From Candidatus Hydrogenedentota bacterium (lineage in GTDB: Bacteria > Hydrogenedentota > Hydrogenedentia > Hydrogenedentales > SLHB01), in assembly GCA_020848835.1 (NCBI GenBank), contig JADLHJ010000072.1, positions 1 to 64,000 of the forward strand: a DNA stretch of 64,000 nucleotides, given 5' to 3'. Positions 25,837-34,761 of this stretch are shown one piece after another. Position 1 is the stretch's first letter. The number at the start of each line of letters is the position of its first letter. The translations under genes and the position numbers were made by a program. The notes below the pieces were generated by a model. The model did no database searches, had not been told where the DNA came from, and worked only from the letters and a program-made list of their open reading frames with translations.

Positions 25837-27215
25837 CAGAATTGGAAGTAGATAAAGGCCTGTTCACCGGAGGCCGCCAAGAAGGCGACGCACATCATCA
25901 TGAATGTAACGACGGCCACGCGCACCGCCGCGAACTCAAGTAAAGGCCGGCCCTTCGATTCATACACGTATTCGTAAATCCAAACCGACATGATTAGCGT
26001 CAACGCGACGATCGGAAACTGAGGGTCGCTCGACCAGGATGTCGTGAAGATACGCGTTACCACAGTCCACGCCTGACCCAGATCACGTGCACGAAAGAAG
26101 ATCCACGTAAACGTGACAAAGGCAAACACGAATAGTTGTTTCGCGAATGTTGGGACGCGGTCGCGGTAAAAAGGCGTGCGTTCCAACTCGCGTGTGAGCA
26201 TTCGGCCGGCTGCGTGTAGTGCACCCCAAACAATAAAGGTCCAGGCGGCGCCGTGCCAAAGGCCGGAAAGCAGCATGGTCAGCAAAATGTTGCGGTACGT
26301 ATTGAAGGCCCCGCCCCTTCCTCCGCCCAAGGGGATGTACACGTAGTCTCGAAACCACGTGGACAAGCTGATGTGCCAGCGGGACCAGAAATCTCCCAGG
26401 TCGGTCGCAAGATAGGGATTGCGGAAGTTCAACATCAGCCGGAATCCCATCAAACTGGCGATTCCGCGAGCCATATCTGTGTACCCGCTGAAGTCGAAGT
26501 AAATCTGCCAGCCAAACGCGAAGGTGGCCAGCGCGAGTGCGGGTGCGTCGAATGAATCGGGCGCGGCATATACTTTGTCGACGTATAACGCGAGAAAGTC
26601 GGCCATCACGACTTTCTTGAACAGCCCAACAACAAAGAGCGAAAGTCCGTCGGAGATGTTTTGCCGCGTGATGATGGATTTTGCGGAAAGTTGCGGGAGC
26701 AGATTGCTGGCGCGCTCGATGGGCCCGGCTACCAGTTGGGGAAAGAAGGAGACGAAGGTCGTGTATTGAATGAAGCTGCGCGCAGGCTCGACCTGCCCCC
26801 GGTAGTAGTCGATGGTGTAGCTCATCGACTGGAACACAAAGAAAGAAACACCCACGGGCAGCACCACTTCCGGCATCGACACGGTGTAACCGGTCTGAAA
26901 CCACGCAAGCAGGGCGTTTACGTTGTCGACGACGAAACCCGCATACTTAAAGAAACCCAGCATCCCAAAGTTATTGACTACACTGATGGCGAGCCATAGT
27001 TTTTTGCTGTCGCCACGCTGCATACGCTTGACCGCTACGTAGTCGACGAACGTCGAGTAGGCGATCAAGATCAAACAATAGGGATTCCACCAACCGTAGA
27101 AGGTGTAGGACGCAAGAAACAGCCACGGGGTGCGCAGCGGCGTATTACGCACGACGAGGAAAACGGGATATACGACCGCAAAATAGACGAAGAATGTCCA
27201 CGTATGAAAAAGCAA
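25836..27215 (-). CDS. MBOAT family O-acyltransferase (AlgI/PatA/DltB-like)
   Basis: 459 residues, about 10-12 membrane segments. The N-terminal MLFHTWTFFVYFAVVYPVFL and YTFYGWWNP patterns are typical of the family. The core has GDFWSRWHISLSTWFRDYVY and the invariant catalytic histidine H321 in SGLWHGAAW. Known relatives acetylate alginate, peptidoglycan or other cell-surface polymers, or D-alanylate teichoic acids. It is coupled to an SGNH partner by a one-base overlap, and lies with a SUMF1 lipoprotein and three members of an unrecognised secreted family. The polymer modified here is unknown. Confidence 0.95.
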   Translation of the reverse strand: MLFHTWTFFVYFAVVYPVFLVVRNTPLRTPWLFLASYTFYGWWNPYCLILIAYSTFVDYVAVKRMQRGDSKKLWLAISVVNNFGMLGFFKYAGFVVDNVNALLAWFQTGYTVSMPEVVLPVGVSFFVFQSMSYTIDYYRGQVEPARSFIQYTTFVSFFPQLVAGPIERASNLLPQLSAKSIITRQNISDGLSLFVVGLFKKVVMADFLALYVDKVYAAPDSFDAPALALATFAFGWQIYFDFSGYTDMARGIASLMGFRLMLNFRNPYLATDLGDFWSRWHISLSTWFRDYVYIPLGGGRGGAFNTYRNILLTMLLSGLWHGAAWTFIVWGALHAAGRMLTRELERTPFYRDRVPTFAKQLFVFAFVTFTWIFFRARDLGQAWTVVTRIFTTSWSSDPQFPIVALTLIMSVWIYEYVYESKGRPLLEFAAVRVAVVTFMMMCVAFLAASGEQAFIYFQF

Positions 27216-27258
27216 TGTATGTTCCGTTTAGATGGCCGGGTCGAACGTCGCCCCGTAC

Positions 27259-28152
27259 TTACGCACCGGCGCGCTTCACGCACCGAAAGCCATATGCGTC
27301 GTAACCGAAGCACACGTCGGCCAACCCCGGTGTTTCGCTCCAGCGCGCGGAGGAACGGCATGCATCGACCGCACTGTTCCACGCCCCGCCGCGCAACACG
27401 CGTTCTTCGCCGCCACCAGTGTTACACGGGTTTTCGCGAGGACTCGATGCATAGTAGTTCTCGCTGTACACGTCGTAGCACCACTCGGAAACGTTTCCGT
27501 GCATATCGTACAGGCCCCATGCGTTTGCAGGTTTCTGCCCAACAGGATGGGGACGTCCGTTTGCATTCGCATCGAACCACGCGGCCTCGGCCAGTTTTGA
27601 CTCACCGCCAGCAAACGAGTACTCGCTGGTTGTTCCGGCGCGGCACGCGTATTCCCATTCGGCTTCGGTTGGCAACCGGTAACCGTTCGCCGCAAAATCG
27701 CATGCTAACGTATCGAGGTTATAGCAAGGTTTAAGACCCTCCTTGAGCGAGCGCATGTTGCAGTACTTGATCGCGGCCAGCCAACCGAGTTGCTCGACGG
27801 GTTGCTGCGGGTCTTTGTGTTTCGAGGGGTTTGTTCCCATCAATGTTTCGTACGACTGTTGCGTCACTTCATACACATCTATGTAGAACTTGTCGATTTT
27901 GACCGTATGCGGTGGCCGCTCGTCCGCTTCGCCGCTGTCGTTTCCCATAAGGAATTCGCCAGGGGGAACTGCGGCCATCTTTACACCCGTAGTAGTTGTA
28001 ATCGCCGTGCCTTCATCAGACTTCACGGATGCAGCAGTCGAGGTAGGGACCGCAGAAGACTGCGGTGTTTCTTTCTTTTCCACATCGCAACTCAAGACCA
28101 AGCACAGCAAGGTGACGACGTGAATCATCCGGCCGCGAAAGCCGTAGCTCAT
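27259..28152 (-). CDS. SUMF1/formylglycine-generating-enzyme-like lipoprotein
   Basis: 297 residues. A short signal sequence ends in the lipobox LVLSC near residue 22, so the protein is lipid-anchored outside the inner membrane. The body is a C-type-lectin-like SUMF1 domain: PPGEFLMGN, PPHTVKIDKFYIDVYEVTQ, NGYRLPTEAEWEYACRAGT, GLYDMHGNVSEWCYD, RVLRGGAWN and YGFRCVKR. True formylglycine-generating enzymes oxidise a sulfatase cysteine; many secreted family members instead act as binding or scaffold proteins. No sulfatase lies nearby, and I cannot confirm the catalytic cysteine pair. It sits between the MBOAT gene and the second secreted paralogue in one operon-like run. Confidence 0.9.
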   Translation of the reverse strand: MSYGFRGRMIHVVTLLCLVLSCDVEKKETPQSSAVPTSTAASVKSDEGTAITTTTGVKMAAVPPGEFLMGNDSGEADERPPHTVKIDKFYIDVYEVTQQSYETLMGTNPSKHKDPQQPVEQLGWLAAIKYCNMRSLKEGLKPCYNLDTLACDFAANGYRLPTEAEWEYACRAGTTSEYSFAGGESKLAEAAWFDANANGRPHPVGQKPANAWGLYDMHGNVSEWCYDVYSENYYASSPRENPCNTGGGEERVLRGGAWNSAVDACRSSARWSETPGLADVCFGYDAYGFRCVKRAGA

Positions 28153-28216
28153 AGTCCACCTGTCCTTTCGTATTTGCAGCGGTGGTGTTTCCGCTGCGTT
28201 ATGAATCGGGTTGAAT

Positions 28217-30091
28217 TCAATGGCGCGCGGCCTCGTAGTTCACTGGGTCGCGGAGCACGGCCTGGGTACGTGCGCGGATCTCCGCCACAAGGGGTGCGAC
28301 GCGCGAATCACGCGCCAGTTCGAGCGCGGCCCGCTGTCTCAATACTTTTGCGGCACGGCGACATTCGGCGACCAGTTCATCCTGATTGTCGCCGATCTTC
28401 ACGAAGCCTGCGGTCAGCGTTTTGCAGCGTTCGAACGCGTCCTTTCCCTGGTAGCCAACAAGCGTGCTCCGGAATTCCTCGACCAAGGCCGTTGCATGCT
28501 CCGGCGTATTCATCCCTGCTTTATGCCGCTCAACACCCGCGTCAATTTCCCTGGTTAGTTCTAGCATTTCGTCCAGAAATTCTTTGAACTGTGGATTCTT
28601 GTCCCGCTGGTCGGCCAGGTACGACTGCATTTCCCCTCCGAACGCACGATACTGCTCAATGCGCCCGCGAATGAGCCGAATGAAAGCCAATACGTCATCA
28701 AGCGCCTGGTTCACGTCTGCCGTGTGGCCGGCTTGTTCGCCATTCTTGTAAATGGGGTTCAGTATATCGCGTGTCGCGCAGGTCGGTTTTCCTTTGAAAG
28801 CTAGTCCCTGTCCTTCCAAATCGAGAATATACTGACAGGGGCCCACCCCGAGCGTGTTCCGAATGATGTCAGTTACGATGAACTCGGAGAGCGGCGTGTC
28901 GGCGCTTCTATTGATGGGGTAGACGACTGCCGGCCCTATGAACTTTGGCCCTTTTTTGAGGGGTTGGAGATAGGCCTTTCCTTCTTTGTCGAACCAGCAG
29001 GGGTACATGTAGCTACCCACTCCGCCCGTGTTCCAACGCAGGCGCGGCTTATCATCAGCCCACCAATCGGAGTCGGTCCAATCGTCTCGGCCTACTTCGA
29101 ACAGGTCGCTCTTTCGGAACGAGCCGTCCTGGTTTTCGACAGCCATCTCCCAACTGTCCGTCAACGTATCGTCTCTGCGCCAATCCACCCGCCAAACCGC
29201 CGGGAACGGTCGTATCCAATCCAGGGCAAGAATATTGTTGCGGTCATTTTCCGAGATGGTGCGTTCATGCCAAATGCCCGGTCGAGATAACACCGCGACC
29301 CAGACGGCATTGCCTTCAGTAAACGCGATCTCCGTACTTTCGATGACAGCGCGGCCCGCCGCAGTTCCCAATTGCACGCGGACGTCCTGATTGCGCTTGT
29401 CCCAGACATTCATGACAATTCCACTACCATCTCCGAACAATTGCAGCAGGAAGTTTTCGCTTGGCAACTCGGCGGATTGCGCCGGAATGTCCATTGCCCC
29501 AATCGCGATGTCATCGGCAAAAAAATCCGGCAATACGACGTAGTCGCTGGGCGCGCCGACAATAACCGCGCGTGCGCGACCAAGCGGCTGCACCTTTACA
29601 AAGGGCTGGCCGATGGACAGTTCGAGCCGCATCCCCTGATGTTCGCCGTTCGTTGCGTAATACTGCGCCTCGATCGCGACGTTGTCCTGGGCGTTGTTTA
29701 CGATCTTCAGCGACTGTAAACGTTTTTCCTTGTCCGTGTCGACGAGCGCCAATAACGCACACGAGACCGCTCCCGCTGTATCGAGCGAGAATACTTCCAC
29801 GCTATGGCCTGATTGCCGCGCCACGACTGCGATCCGATCGTTAAGAATTACAGTATCGCCCTTGAACGAATAATCAACTGTAGCCTCGGGCACGCTGGTC
29901 CAATTGGGGCGCTCCGAGAAGTTCGTGGGTTGGAATCGAGTTTCCACCGGCGTGTTCGTATCGAAAACGAGTGTGAATGGCTCGACCGCGCTGCCATCGG
30001 CCAGCGCCACACCGAGCATGGACATCGTGGCTCCCGCGAGGATTGCGAGCCCGTACAATCCGCGCGCAATAGTTCCGCTACGCTGCATCAC
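28217..30091 (-). CDS. secreted member of an unrecognised family (paralogue 2)
   Basis: 624 residues with an N-terminal signal peptide (LYGLAILAGATMSMLGVALA, cleavage near residue 32). The rest aligns over its whole length with the outer region of the 22.1-24.5 kb protein and with the next gene. Conserved strings include DYSFKGDTVILNDRIAVV, PDFFADDIAIG, LPSENFLLQLFGDGSGIVM, FPAVWRVDWRRDDTLTDSW, YPCWFDKEG, LGVGPCQYILDLEG and the end NYEAARH. The first ~430 residues look beta-rich; the last ~190 are helical (DDVLAFIRLIRGRIEQYRAF). I recognise no characterised family, and no catalytic motif stands out. It lies 3 bases after the third paralogue and 64 bases before the SUMF1 gene. Confidence 0.75.
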   Translation of the reverse strand: MMQRSGTIARGLYGLAILAGATMSMLGVALADGSAVEPFTLVFDTNTPVETRFQPTNFSERPNWTSVPEATVDYSFKGDTVILNDRIAVVARQSGHSVEVFSLDTAGAVSCALLALVDTDKEKRLQSLKIVNNAQDNVAIEAQYYATNGEHQGMRLELSIGQPFVKVQPLGRARAVIVGAPSDYVVLPDFFADDIAIGAMDIPAQSAELPSENFLLQLFGDGSGIVMNVWDKRNQDVRVQLGTAAGRAVIESTEIAFTEGNAVWVAVLSRPGIWHERTISENDRNNILALDWIRPFPAVWRVDWRRDDTLTDSWEMAVENQDGSFRKSDLFEVGRDDWTDSDWWADDKPRLRWNTGGVGSYMYPCWFDKEGKAYLQPLKKGPKFIGPAVVYPINRSADTPLSEFIVTDIIRNTLGVGPCQYILDLEGQGLAFKGKPTCATRDILNPIYKNGEQAGHTADVNQALDDVLAFIRLIRGRIEQYRAFGGEMQSYLADQRDKNPQFKEFLDEMLELTREIDAGVERHKAGMNTPEHATALVEEFRSTLVGYQGKDAFERCKTLTAGFVKIGDNQDELVAECRRAAKVLRQRAALELARDSRVAPLVAEIRARTQAVLRDPVNYEAARH

Positions 30092-30094
30092 GCG

Positions 30095-31849
30095 CTATTC
30101 CTTTTTCTGAAACGCGTCGTTTATGCACGCGACAATTTTTTGGGCAAGCGGCGCCGAACTCAACGCGCGTTTCTCCACGGACAGACAGTATTGTTTGAGG
30201 CGTCGCAGATCCATACGGCACTTCGCAAGCGTCCGGTCCTGCGCGCTGCCGATCGCGCGGAGTTCGGCGTTTACACGCTCGAACGAATCCTGCCAGCTTG
30301 CCTGATCTGTTAAGCCGGCCAATTGTTCCGAAAGTGCCTTGGCGTCCTTCGGCGAACGTCGTTCCGGCGCGAGTTGGGCGATTGTTGCTTCCAAGTCGTC
30401 GAGTATGCGAACCATTTCCCTGGTTTCCGCATTGTCCGACGTTAGCGCGCCGCCGCCGATTGCGCGGATTTTTCCGCTCAGCGCCGCGTACGCGGTCACG
30501 CGCGCTTCTGCTTGTTCGACGTGCCCGGCCATCGCGCCGATTCGCTCGCGCATGGCCGTTGGGTTCTGTCGCGATTTGTTTTTTCTTAACTGACTTTCGA
30601 CGTATTCGCAGACCAGCGCGGGCGTGGGAGCTGTTTGTGCGTCGAGACCTTCCACATCAAGGATGTATTGGCAGGGCCCGACCCCGAGGGTACTGCGCAT
30701 CAGATCCACCAAAAGGAATTCGTTCAGCGGCGTGGCCTGAGTGCGATCAATGGGGTAGACCACCGCGAGCAACGAAGGCGCGGATTTGAACGCCGGCGGG
30801 TGGATATAAGGCGTGCTGTTCGCAAACCAACAGGGATTTGCGGTTGCGTCACTTTCACGCGCTTCGTGCCCAGCTGCGGGGGCATCAGCAAAGTTCCACG
30901 ATTGCGCAACTTCGGAATCCGTTACGAGGTTTGCGCGCCATTTCGCCGAGAATGGCGGCCGCCATTCAAGCGCTACGTCTGTGTTCCTTTCGTCTGCTGC
31001 CAGCAGCCGTGCGTGCCAAAGATTTGCGTGCTCCGCGAAGGCGACCCATATATGTTTGTCAGCTACGCATTCGCCTTCCGAACGCGCGATGGCGCGCTTC
31101 TCGCCTTCGCCAGCGAATACGACGCGTGAAGAGCGATCGGTCGTCTGCCATACACACGTAATAATCGAGCTTCCATCGCCCGAAAGGTGAAAGAAGAAAT
31201 TTTCCGCGGGAAGCGGCAATGACTTTTCGTTGCCGAGGCGCGCATCGTACACGATGTCGTCCGCAAAGAAATCCGGCACGACCAGAAAATTGGTCTGACC
31301 TTCGACGCAAAACGTGTCGACGCCAACTTTCGGCGTAGATTGGATATGTATTTGTCCCGTTACCAATCGATAAACGATCGAAACCAATTTATCTTGCTGA
31401 GTTTTGTATTCGGTATTAACCTCGACGGCTCCGTTTGTATTCTCGACGATTTCCACGCGTTCCAGCATTGTCGTCTCGTCGTCCTGCACGGCGGCGGCTG
31501 TAAGCGTGGCGCGATAGACGGGGCCCTTCTCTCCCAGCGCGTACACTTCCGGACCGGCGGCCTCGCGTCGAATGGCGACCGCAATCCGATCATTGAGGAG
31601 AATGGCATCGCCGGCGAACGCATGGTCGCGATCGTCTTCGGCAAGCAGCGTCCAACCGGCCTTATCGGAGATGATGTTTGGTGCCAGCCGAGAAGGCGAC
31701 GACACACCAGTATCGAGAATATAGGTAAAGATGGGCCCCGTGTCTTGGATGACTTGATTGACGCTGCTCTGCGCGAACGCGCAAATCTGGCACATTACAA
31801 GGACTAGCACGACTCTCGCGACAGTCTGCGATTCTACTCTGGGCGACAT
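30095..31849 (-). CDS. secreted member of an unrecognised family (paralogue 3)
   Basis: 584 residues with a signal peptide (VARVVLVLVMCQICAFAQ, cleavage near residue 27). It is more diverged than the other two but keeps DHAFAGDAILLNDRIAVAI, PDFFADDIVYDA, LPAENFFFHLSGDGSSI, NPCWF, LGVGPCQYILDVEGL and a helical C-terminal third with Cys near the end. It starts 6 bases after the TolB-like propeller gene and ends 3 bases before paralogue 2, so the three genes are surely one transcript. Function unknown. Presence of three related extracytoplasmic proteins in one run suggests a hetero-oligomeric surface complex. Confidence 0.75.
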   Translation of the reverse strand: MSPRVESQTVARVVLVLVMCQICAFAQSSVNQVIQDTGPIFTYILDTGVSSPSRLAPNIISDKAGWTLLAEDDRDHAFAGDAILLNDRIAVAIRREAAGPEVYALGEKGPVYRATLTAAAVQDDETTMLERVEIVENTNGAVEVNTEYKTQQDKLVSIVYRLVTGQIHIQSTPKVGVDTFCVEGQTNFLVVPDFFADDIVYDARLGNEKSLPLPAENFFFHLSGDGSSIITCVWQTTDRSSRVVFAGEGEKRAIARSEGECVADKHIWVAFAEHANLWHARLLAADERNTDVALEWRPPFSAKWRANLVTDSEVAQSWNFADAPAAGHEARESDATANPCWFANSTPYIHPPAFKSAPSLLAVVYPIDRTQATPLNEFLLVDLMRSTLGVGPCQYILDVEGLDAQTAPTPALVCEYVESQLRKNKSRQNPTAMRERIGAMAGHVEQAEARVTAYAALSGKIRAIGGGALTSDNAETREMVRILDDLEATIAQLAPERRSPKDAKALSEQLAGLTDQASWQDSFERVNAELRAIGSAQDRTLAKCRMDLRRLKQYCLSVEKRALSSAPLAQKIVACINDAFQKKE

Positions 31850-31855
31850 GTCCGT

Positions 31856-32725
31856 CTACTTCCAGTCGGGGTTCATATCCGATCCGCCTTCAGTCAGCTT
31901 GACGGGATATCCACCCTTTATCGATACCACGTACAATTCCCATGGGCCTTTCTCAGTTACTCCCTGACAATAGACGATGTGCTGGCCATCCGGGCTCGGA
32001 CGCCCGTAACGCTGCACACCGGCCTGGAAAGTAATGGTCCGGTTTTTCTGTCCATCAGGCTGTATCGTGCAAATGTTTGTTTCAGTTTCATAAACGATAA
32101 GCGCGCCGTCCGGCGTGAAGTGGGGCTCGCATGCGCCCTTCTTGTCGTAGACTTTTGTGGGTTCACCTCCCGCGGTCTGCATCAGGAAGATGGCATTCCC
32201 TCCATCCCACCGTGCCGCGAAGGTCAGCGAGGGTTCCTTCGGATGCCATGCAGGACCCGAGCAGTTGGGGAAGGATTCGGGGCTGACTACTTTTTCGTCA
32301 CCTGAGGCAAGTGTCCGCACCCAGATGCGCTTGTCACGCCGAAAAGCAATTTGTTTATCGTCGGCGGACCACTCCGCTTGATCCCCGTCACAGATGCGTT
32401 CCGGCGTGCCGCCGGTTTTTTCGATCGCCCAGATACCAATTTTACCGCCGCGCGTCGAGCTGAATAGCACTTTTGTCCCGTCAGAATTGAATACCGGATC
32501 CACGTCGTTCTCTTCACCTTCTCCTTGAGTGAGTTGGCGTAAGTCCGATCCATCGGCATTTACCAGCCAAAGGCGCCAAGGCCCAGAGCGGTCGCTCGAA
32601 AACACGACGGTGCCTTTCAACTCAGCCAGGCCTTGGGCTTGCGCACCGGCAAGTCCAGTGAGTACCAGTGTTACAGCCGCCGCAAGGACTGTGTAAATCA
32701 GACCGTACCGCGTCGATACAGGCAT
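31856..32725 (-). CDS. TolB-like (PD40) beta-propeller protein
   Basis: 289 residues from the ATG at 32725, which has GGAG upstream; an in-frame start 12 codons earlier is possible. A signal sequence (LIYTVLAAAVTLVLTGLAGA) is followed by WD40-like PD40 repeats: VVFSSDRSGPWRLWLVNADG, VLFSSTRGGKIGIWAI, LTFAARWDGGNAIFLM and LIVYETETNICTIQ, as in TolB. Such propellers usually serve as periplasmic binding scaffolds. It is the first gene of the minus-strand run to 22147 and sits 6 bases before paralogue 3. Confidence 0.85.
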   Translation of the reverse strand: MPVSTRYGLIYTVLAAAVTLVLTGLAGAQAQGLAELKGTVVFSSDRSGPWRLWLVNADGSDLRQLTQGEGEENDVDPVFNSDGTKVLFSSTRGGKIGIWAIEKTGGTPERICDGDQAEWSADDKQIAFRRDKRIWVRTLASGDEKVVSPESFPNCSGPAWHPKEPSLTFAARWDGGNAIFLMQTAGGEPTKVYDKKGACEPHFTPDGALIVYETETNICTIQPDGQKNRTITFQAGVQRYGRPSPDGQHIVYCQGVTEKGPWELYVVSIKGGYPVKLTEGGSDMNPDWK

Positions 32726-33181
32726 GCAACTCCACTCCTTCTCCACACGCTCAAACCTCAACGGGACTTAACATTTGAGATGACGTGGGTTACCCCCGAG
32801 CTGCGCCTTCCCCTTCTTACTCCCCACAATTCATGACGGGCGCACTCCAACCCAGTATAGATATCGTTGAGCGTTCTATCAAAGGCAGGTCTGTCGTTGG
32901 CGGCCTTATCGCAACTTACAAGATCGATATCGCCCTTTTCTTCCCGTTATTAAAGCGTAGTGCACTAACGGCACGCGCCTTGCGCCTCATCTACCATACT
33001 CAATCACCTACAAATACCGCCCCGGCGTCTCCGGCCCCCCCCGGCACGTCCTCTGCGGCGATGGTGACTCTGCGTTGACGCTTGCCCTTCACCTGTCCTC
33101 TTGGAGCTTTTCCAGTTCAAGAACTTCGTACGTCGCGCTGAAGGAACATGATAGGCTTGCCATCATCACTGGGAGGCGGTC
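32726..33181. other. divergent intergenic region
   Basis: 456 bases between the TolB-like gene (minus) and the tandem amidohydrolase gene (plus). It should hold promoters for both transcripts, but I see no clear -35/-10 pair. A C-rich run lies at about 33031-33040. No RNA gene or small gene is evident. The plus-strand gene has a good ribosome site (GGGAGG) just before its ATG. Confidence 0.4.
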
Positions 33182-34726
33182 ATGGGCTTCTTCGATGTAA
33201 ATGTTGCCATCGGGAGATTTGCAGGCGGTGGCGAGGCGTTCGAGGATGTCGCGCAGTTGGAGGGCGAACTCTCGCGGCTGGGAATTGACGGAGCGTTGGT
33301 CCATCACGCGACGGCCGCGGAGGCCGACGTACAATTGGGCAACGCACTGCTTTCGCGAGATCTCGCTGCACACCGAAATCTTCATGCGTGTTGGGTTATG
33401 GTGCCGCCTTATTTCGATGATGTGCCCAAGCCGAGAGATTGGGTCCGAAATGCCCGCGATGCCGGAGTTAAAGCCGTTCGAGTTTTCCCTCGTCACCATT
33501 TGTTTGAATTTCGCGAATGGTGTGTCGGAGAACTGTGCGGGTATCTTGAAGCGTCTGCGCTCCCGCTATTGATCGATTTTGGTCCGCGGCATTGGTCTGA
33601 GTCGGTTATTTCCTGGAACGGAATTCGGGAAGTTGCGCGCGCCCATCCCGCGCTGCCCATTATCTTAACGGGTGCGAACGTGGGCGATGTGCGAAAGCTG
33701 CCGGTCCTGCTTCGTGAACTGCCGAATTTTTACGCGGAAATCCATGCATTCAATCCCCCCGACGCGATAGAACAGTTTGTCGAAGCGGGTTTGGGCGAAC
33801 GTTTGCTTTTCGGCACGGGATTGCCAAAGTGCGCGGCGGAGTGTGTCGTGGGTCAAATGCGGGCGACGAATATATCAGACAAGGTGTTCAGCGCAATTTC
33901 TAATGGAACGGCTGCGAAGTTATTTGGATTGGACGCAGTATCGGCCGGTCGTACAGACAGAAAGTTAACGGACGGATGTGAAATTATCGACGTGCACGCG
34001 CACATTGGCTCATGGGAGCGCACGACGACCCCGTTGAAGGGTCCCGAGGCATTTTTTAAATCAATGGATCGCTGCGGGATTGACAAGATGGTTTTCAGTA
34101 GTTTCACTGCTATCCACGGCGAAACGCGTGTCGGTAACGCGGAAACGGCCGAAGCGATCACAGAAGGCCAGGGCCGGTTGTTCGGATATGCGGTTGTCAA
34201 TCCCAATTATCCGAAAGAGTCAATCGAAGACCTCACGCGGCTCTTCGCGCAGTCCGCCGAATTCGTGGGGTTGAAGTTGCATTGTCAGCTTCATGGCGCG
34301 CAGTTGCACGACGCGGGGTATGCCGAATGCTTGTCGTTCGCCGATGCGCATGAGTTGCCTGTGCTGGTGCATGGGGGCGGCCAGGATGAATGGGACGCGG
34401 TAGCACTTCGATATCCGGGGGCGAATTTCATCATGGCGCATGCATGTGCGTGGGATGGGCGCAGTGCATCTGGGAAGGCGCTTTATGAACGGGTTCGGCA
34501 TACGTCGAATCTTTATGTTGACGTATCGGGATCTGCCGCTCATCGCAATGCGATGTTTGCATTAATAGATTTAGTGGGCGCGGAGCGCATTCTTTATGGA
34601 TCCGATTTTCCCATGTTCGATCTGGGTTTTGAAGTCGGGCGCGTTACCTTGAGCACAATACCTGACGCACAAAAAGAATTGATACTTGCCACAAACGCGC
34701 GCCGTATTTTCAAACGGTTGCGCTGA
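33182..34726 (+). CDS. tandem amidohydrolase-2 protein with a degenerate first domain
   Basis: 514 residues, ATG with GGGAGG five bases upstream. Two TIM-barrel metal-dependent hydrolase domains in a row. The second (residues ~265-514) has the expected metal ligands: HAH at H272/H274, LVHGGG, IMAHACAWDG and ILYGSDFP. The first (residues ~1-255) has the same fold order but lacks them: DVNVAIG in place of DxHxH, LLIDFGP, ILTGANVG, and LLFGTGLP in place of GSD. So the first half is probably a non-catalytic copy. Family members hydrolyse or decarboxylate small cyclic or aromatic acids and lactones. It is followed by a transglutaminase-like gene 35 bases on. Confidence 0.85.
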   Translation: MGFFDVNVAIGRFAGGGEAFEDVAQLEGELSRLGIDGALVHHATAAEADVQLGNALLSRDLAAHRNLHACWVMVPPYFDDVPKPRDWVRNARDAGVKAVRVFPRHHLFEFREWCVGELCGYLEASALPLLIDFGPRHWSESVISWNGIREVARAHPALPIILTGANVGDVRKLPVLLRELPNFYAEIHAFNPPDAIEQFVEAGLGERLLFGTGLPKCAAECVVGQMRATNISDKVFSAISNGTAAKLFGLDAVSAGRTDRKLTDGCEIIDVHAHIGSWERTTTPLKGPEAFFKSMDRCGIDKMVFSSFTAIHGETRVGNAETAEAITEGQGRLFGYAVVNPNYPKESIEDLTRLFAQSAEFVGLKLHCQLHGAQLHDAGYAECLSFADAHELPVLVHGGGQDEWDAVALRYPGANFIMAHACAWDGRSASGKALYERVRHTSNLYVDVSGSAAHRNAMFALIDLVGAERILYGSDFPMFDLGFEVGRVTLSTIPDAQKELILATNARRIFKRLR

Positions 34727-34761
34727 ACAGAACTCAACCCGTTTCCCTGGAGCCATTGCGT

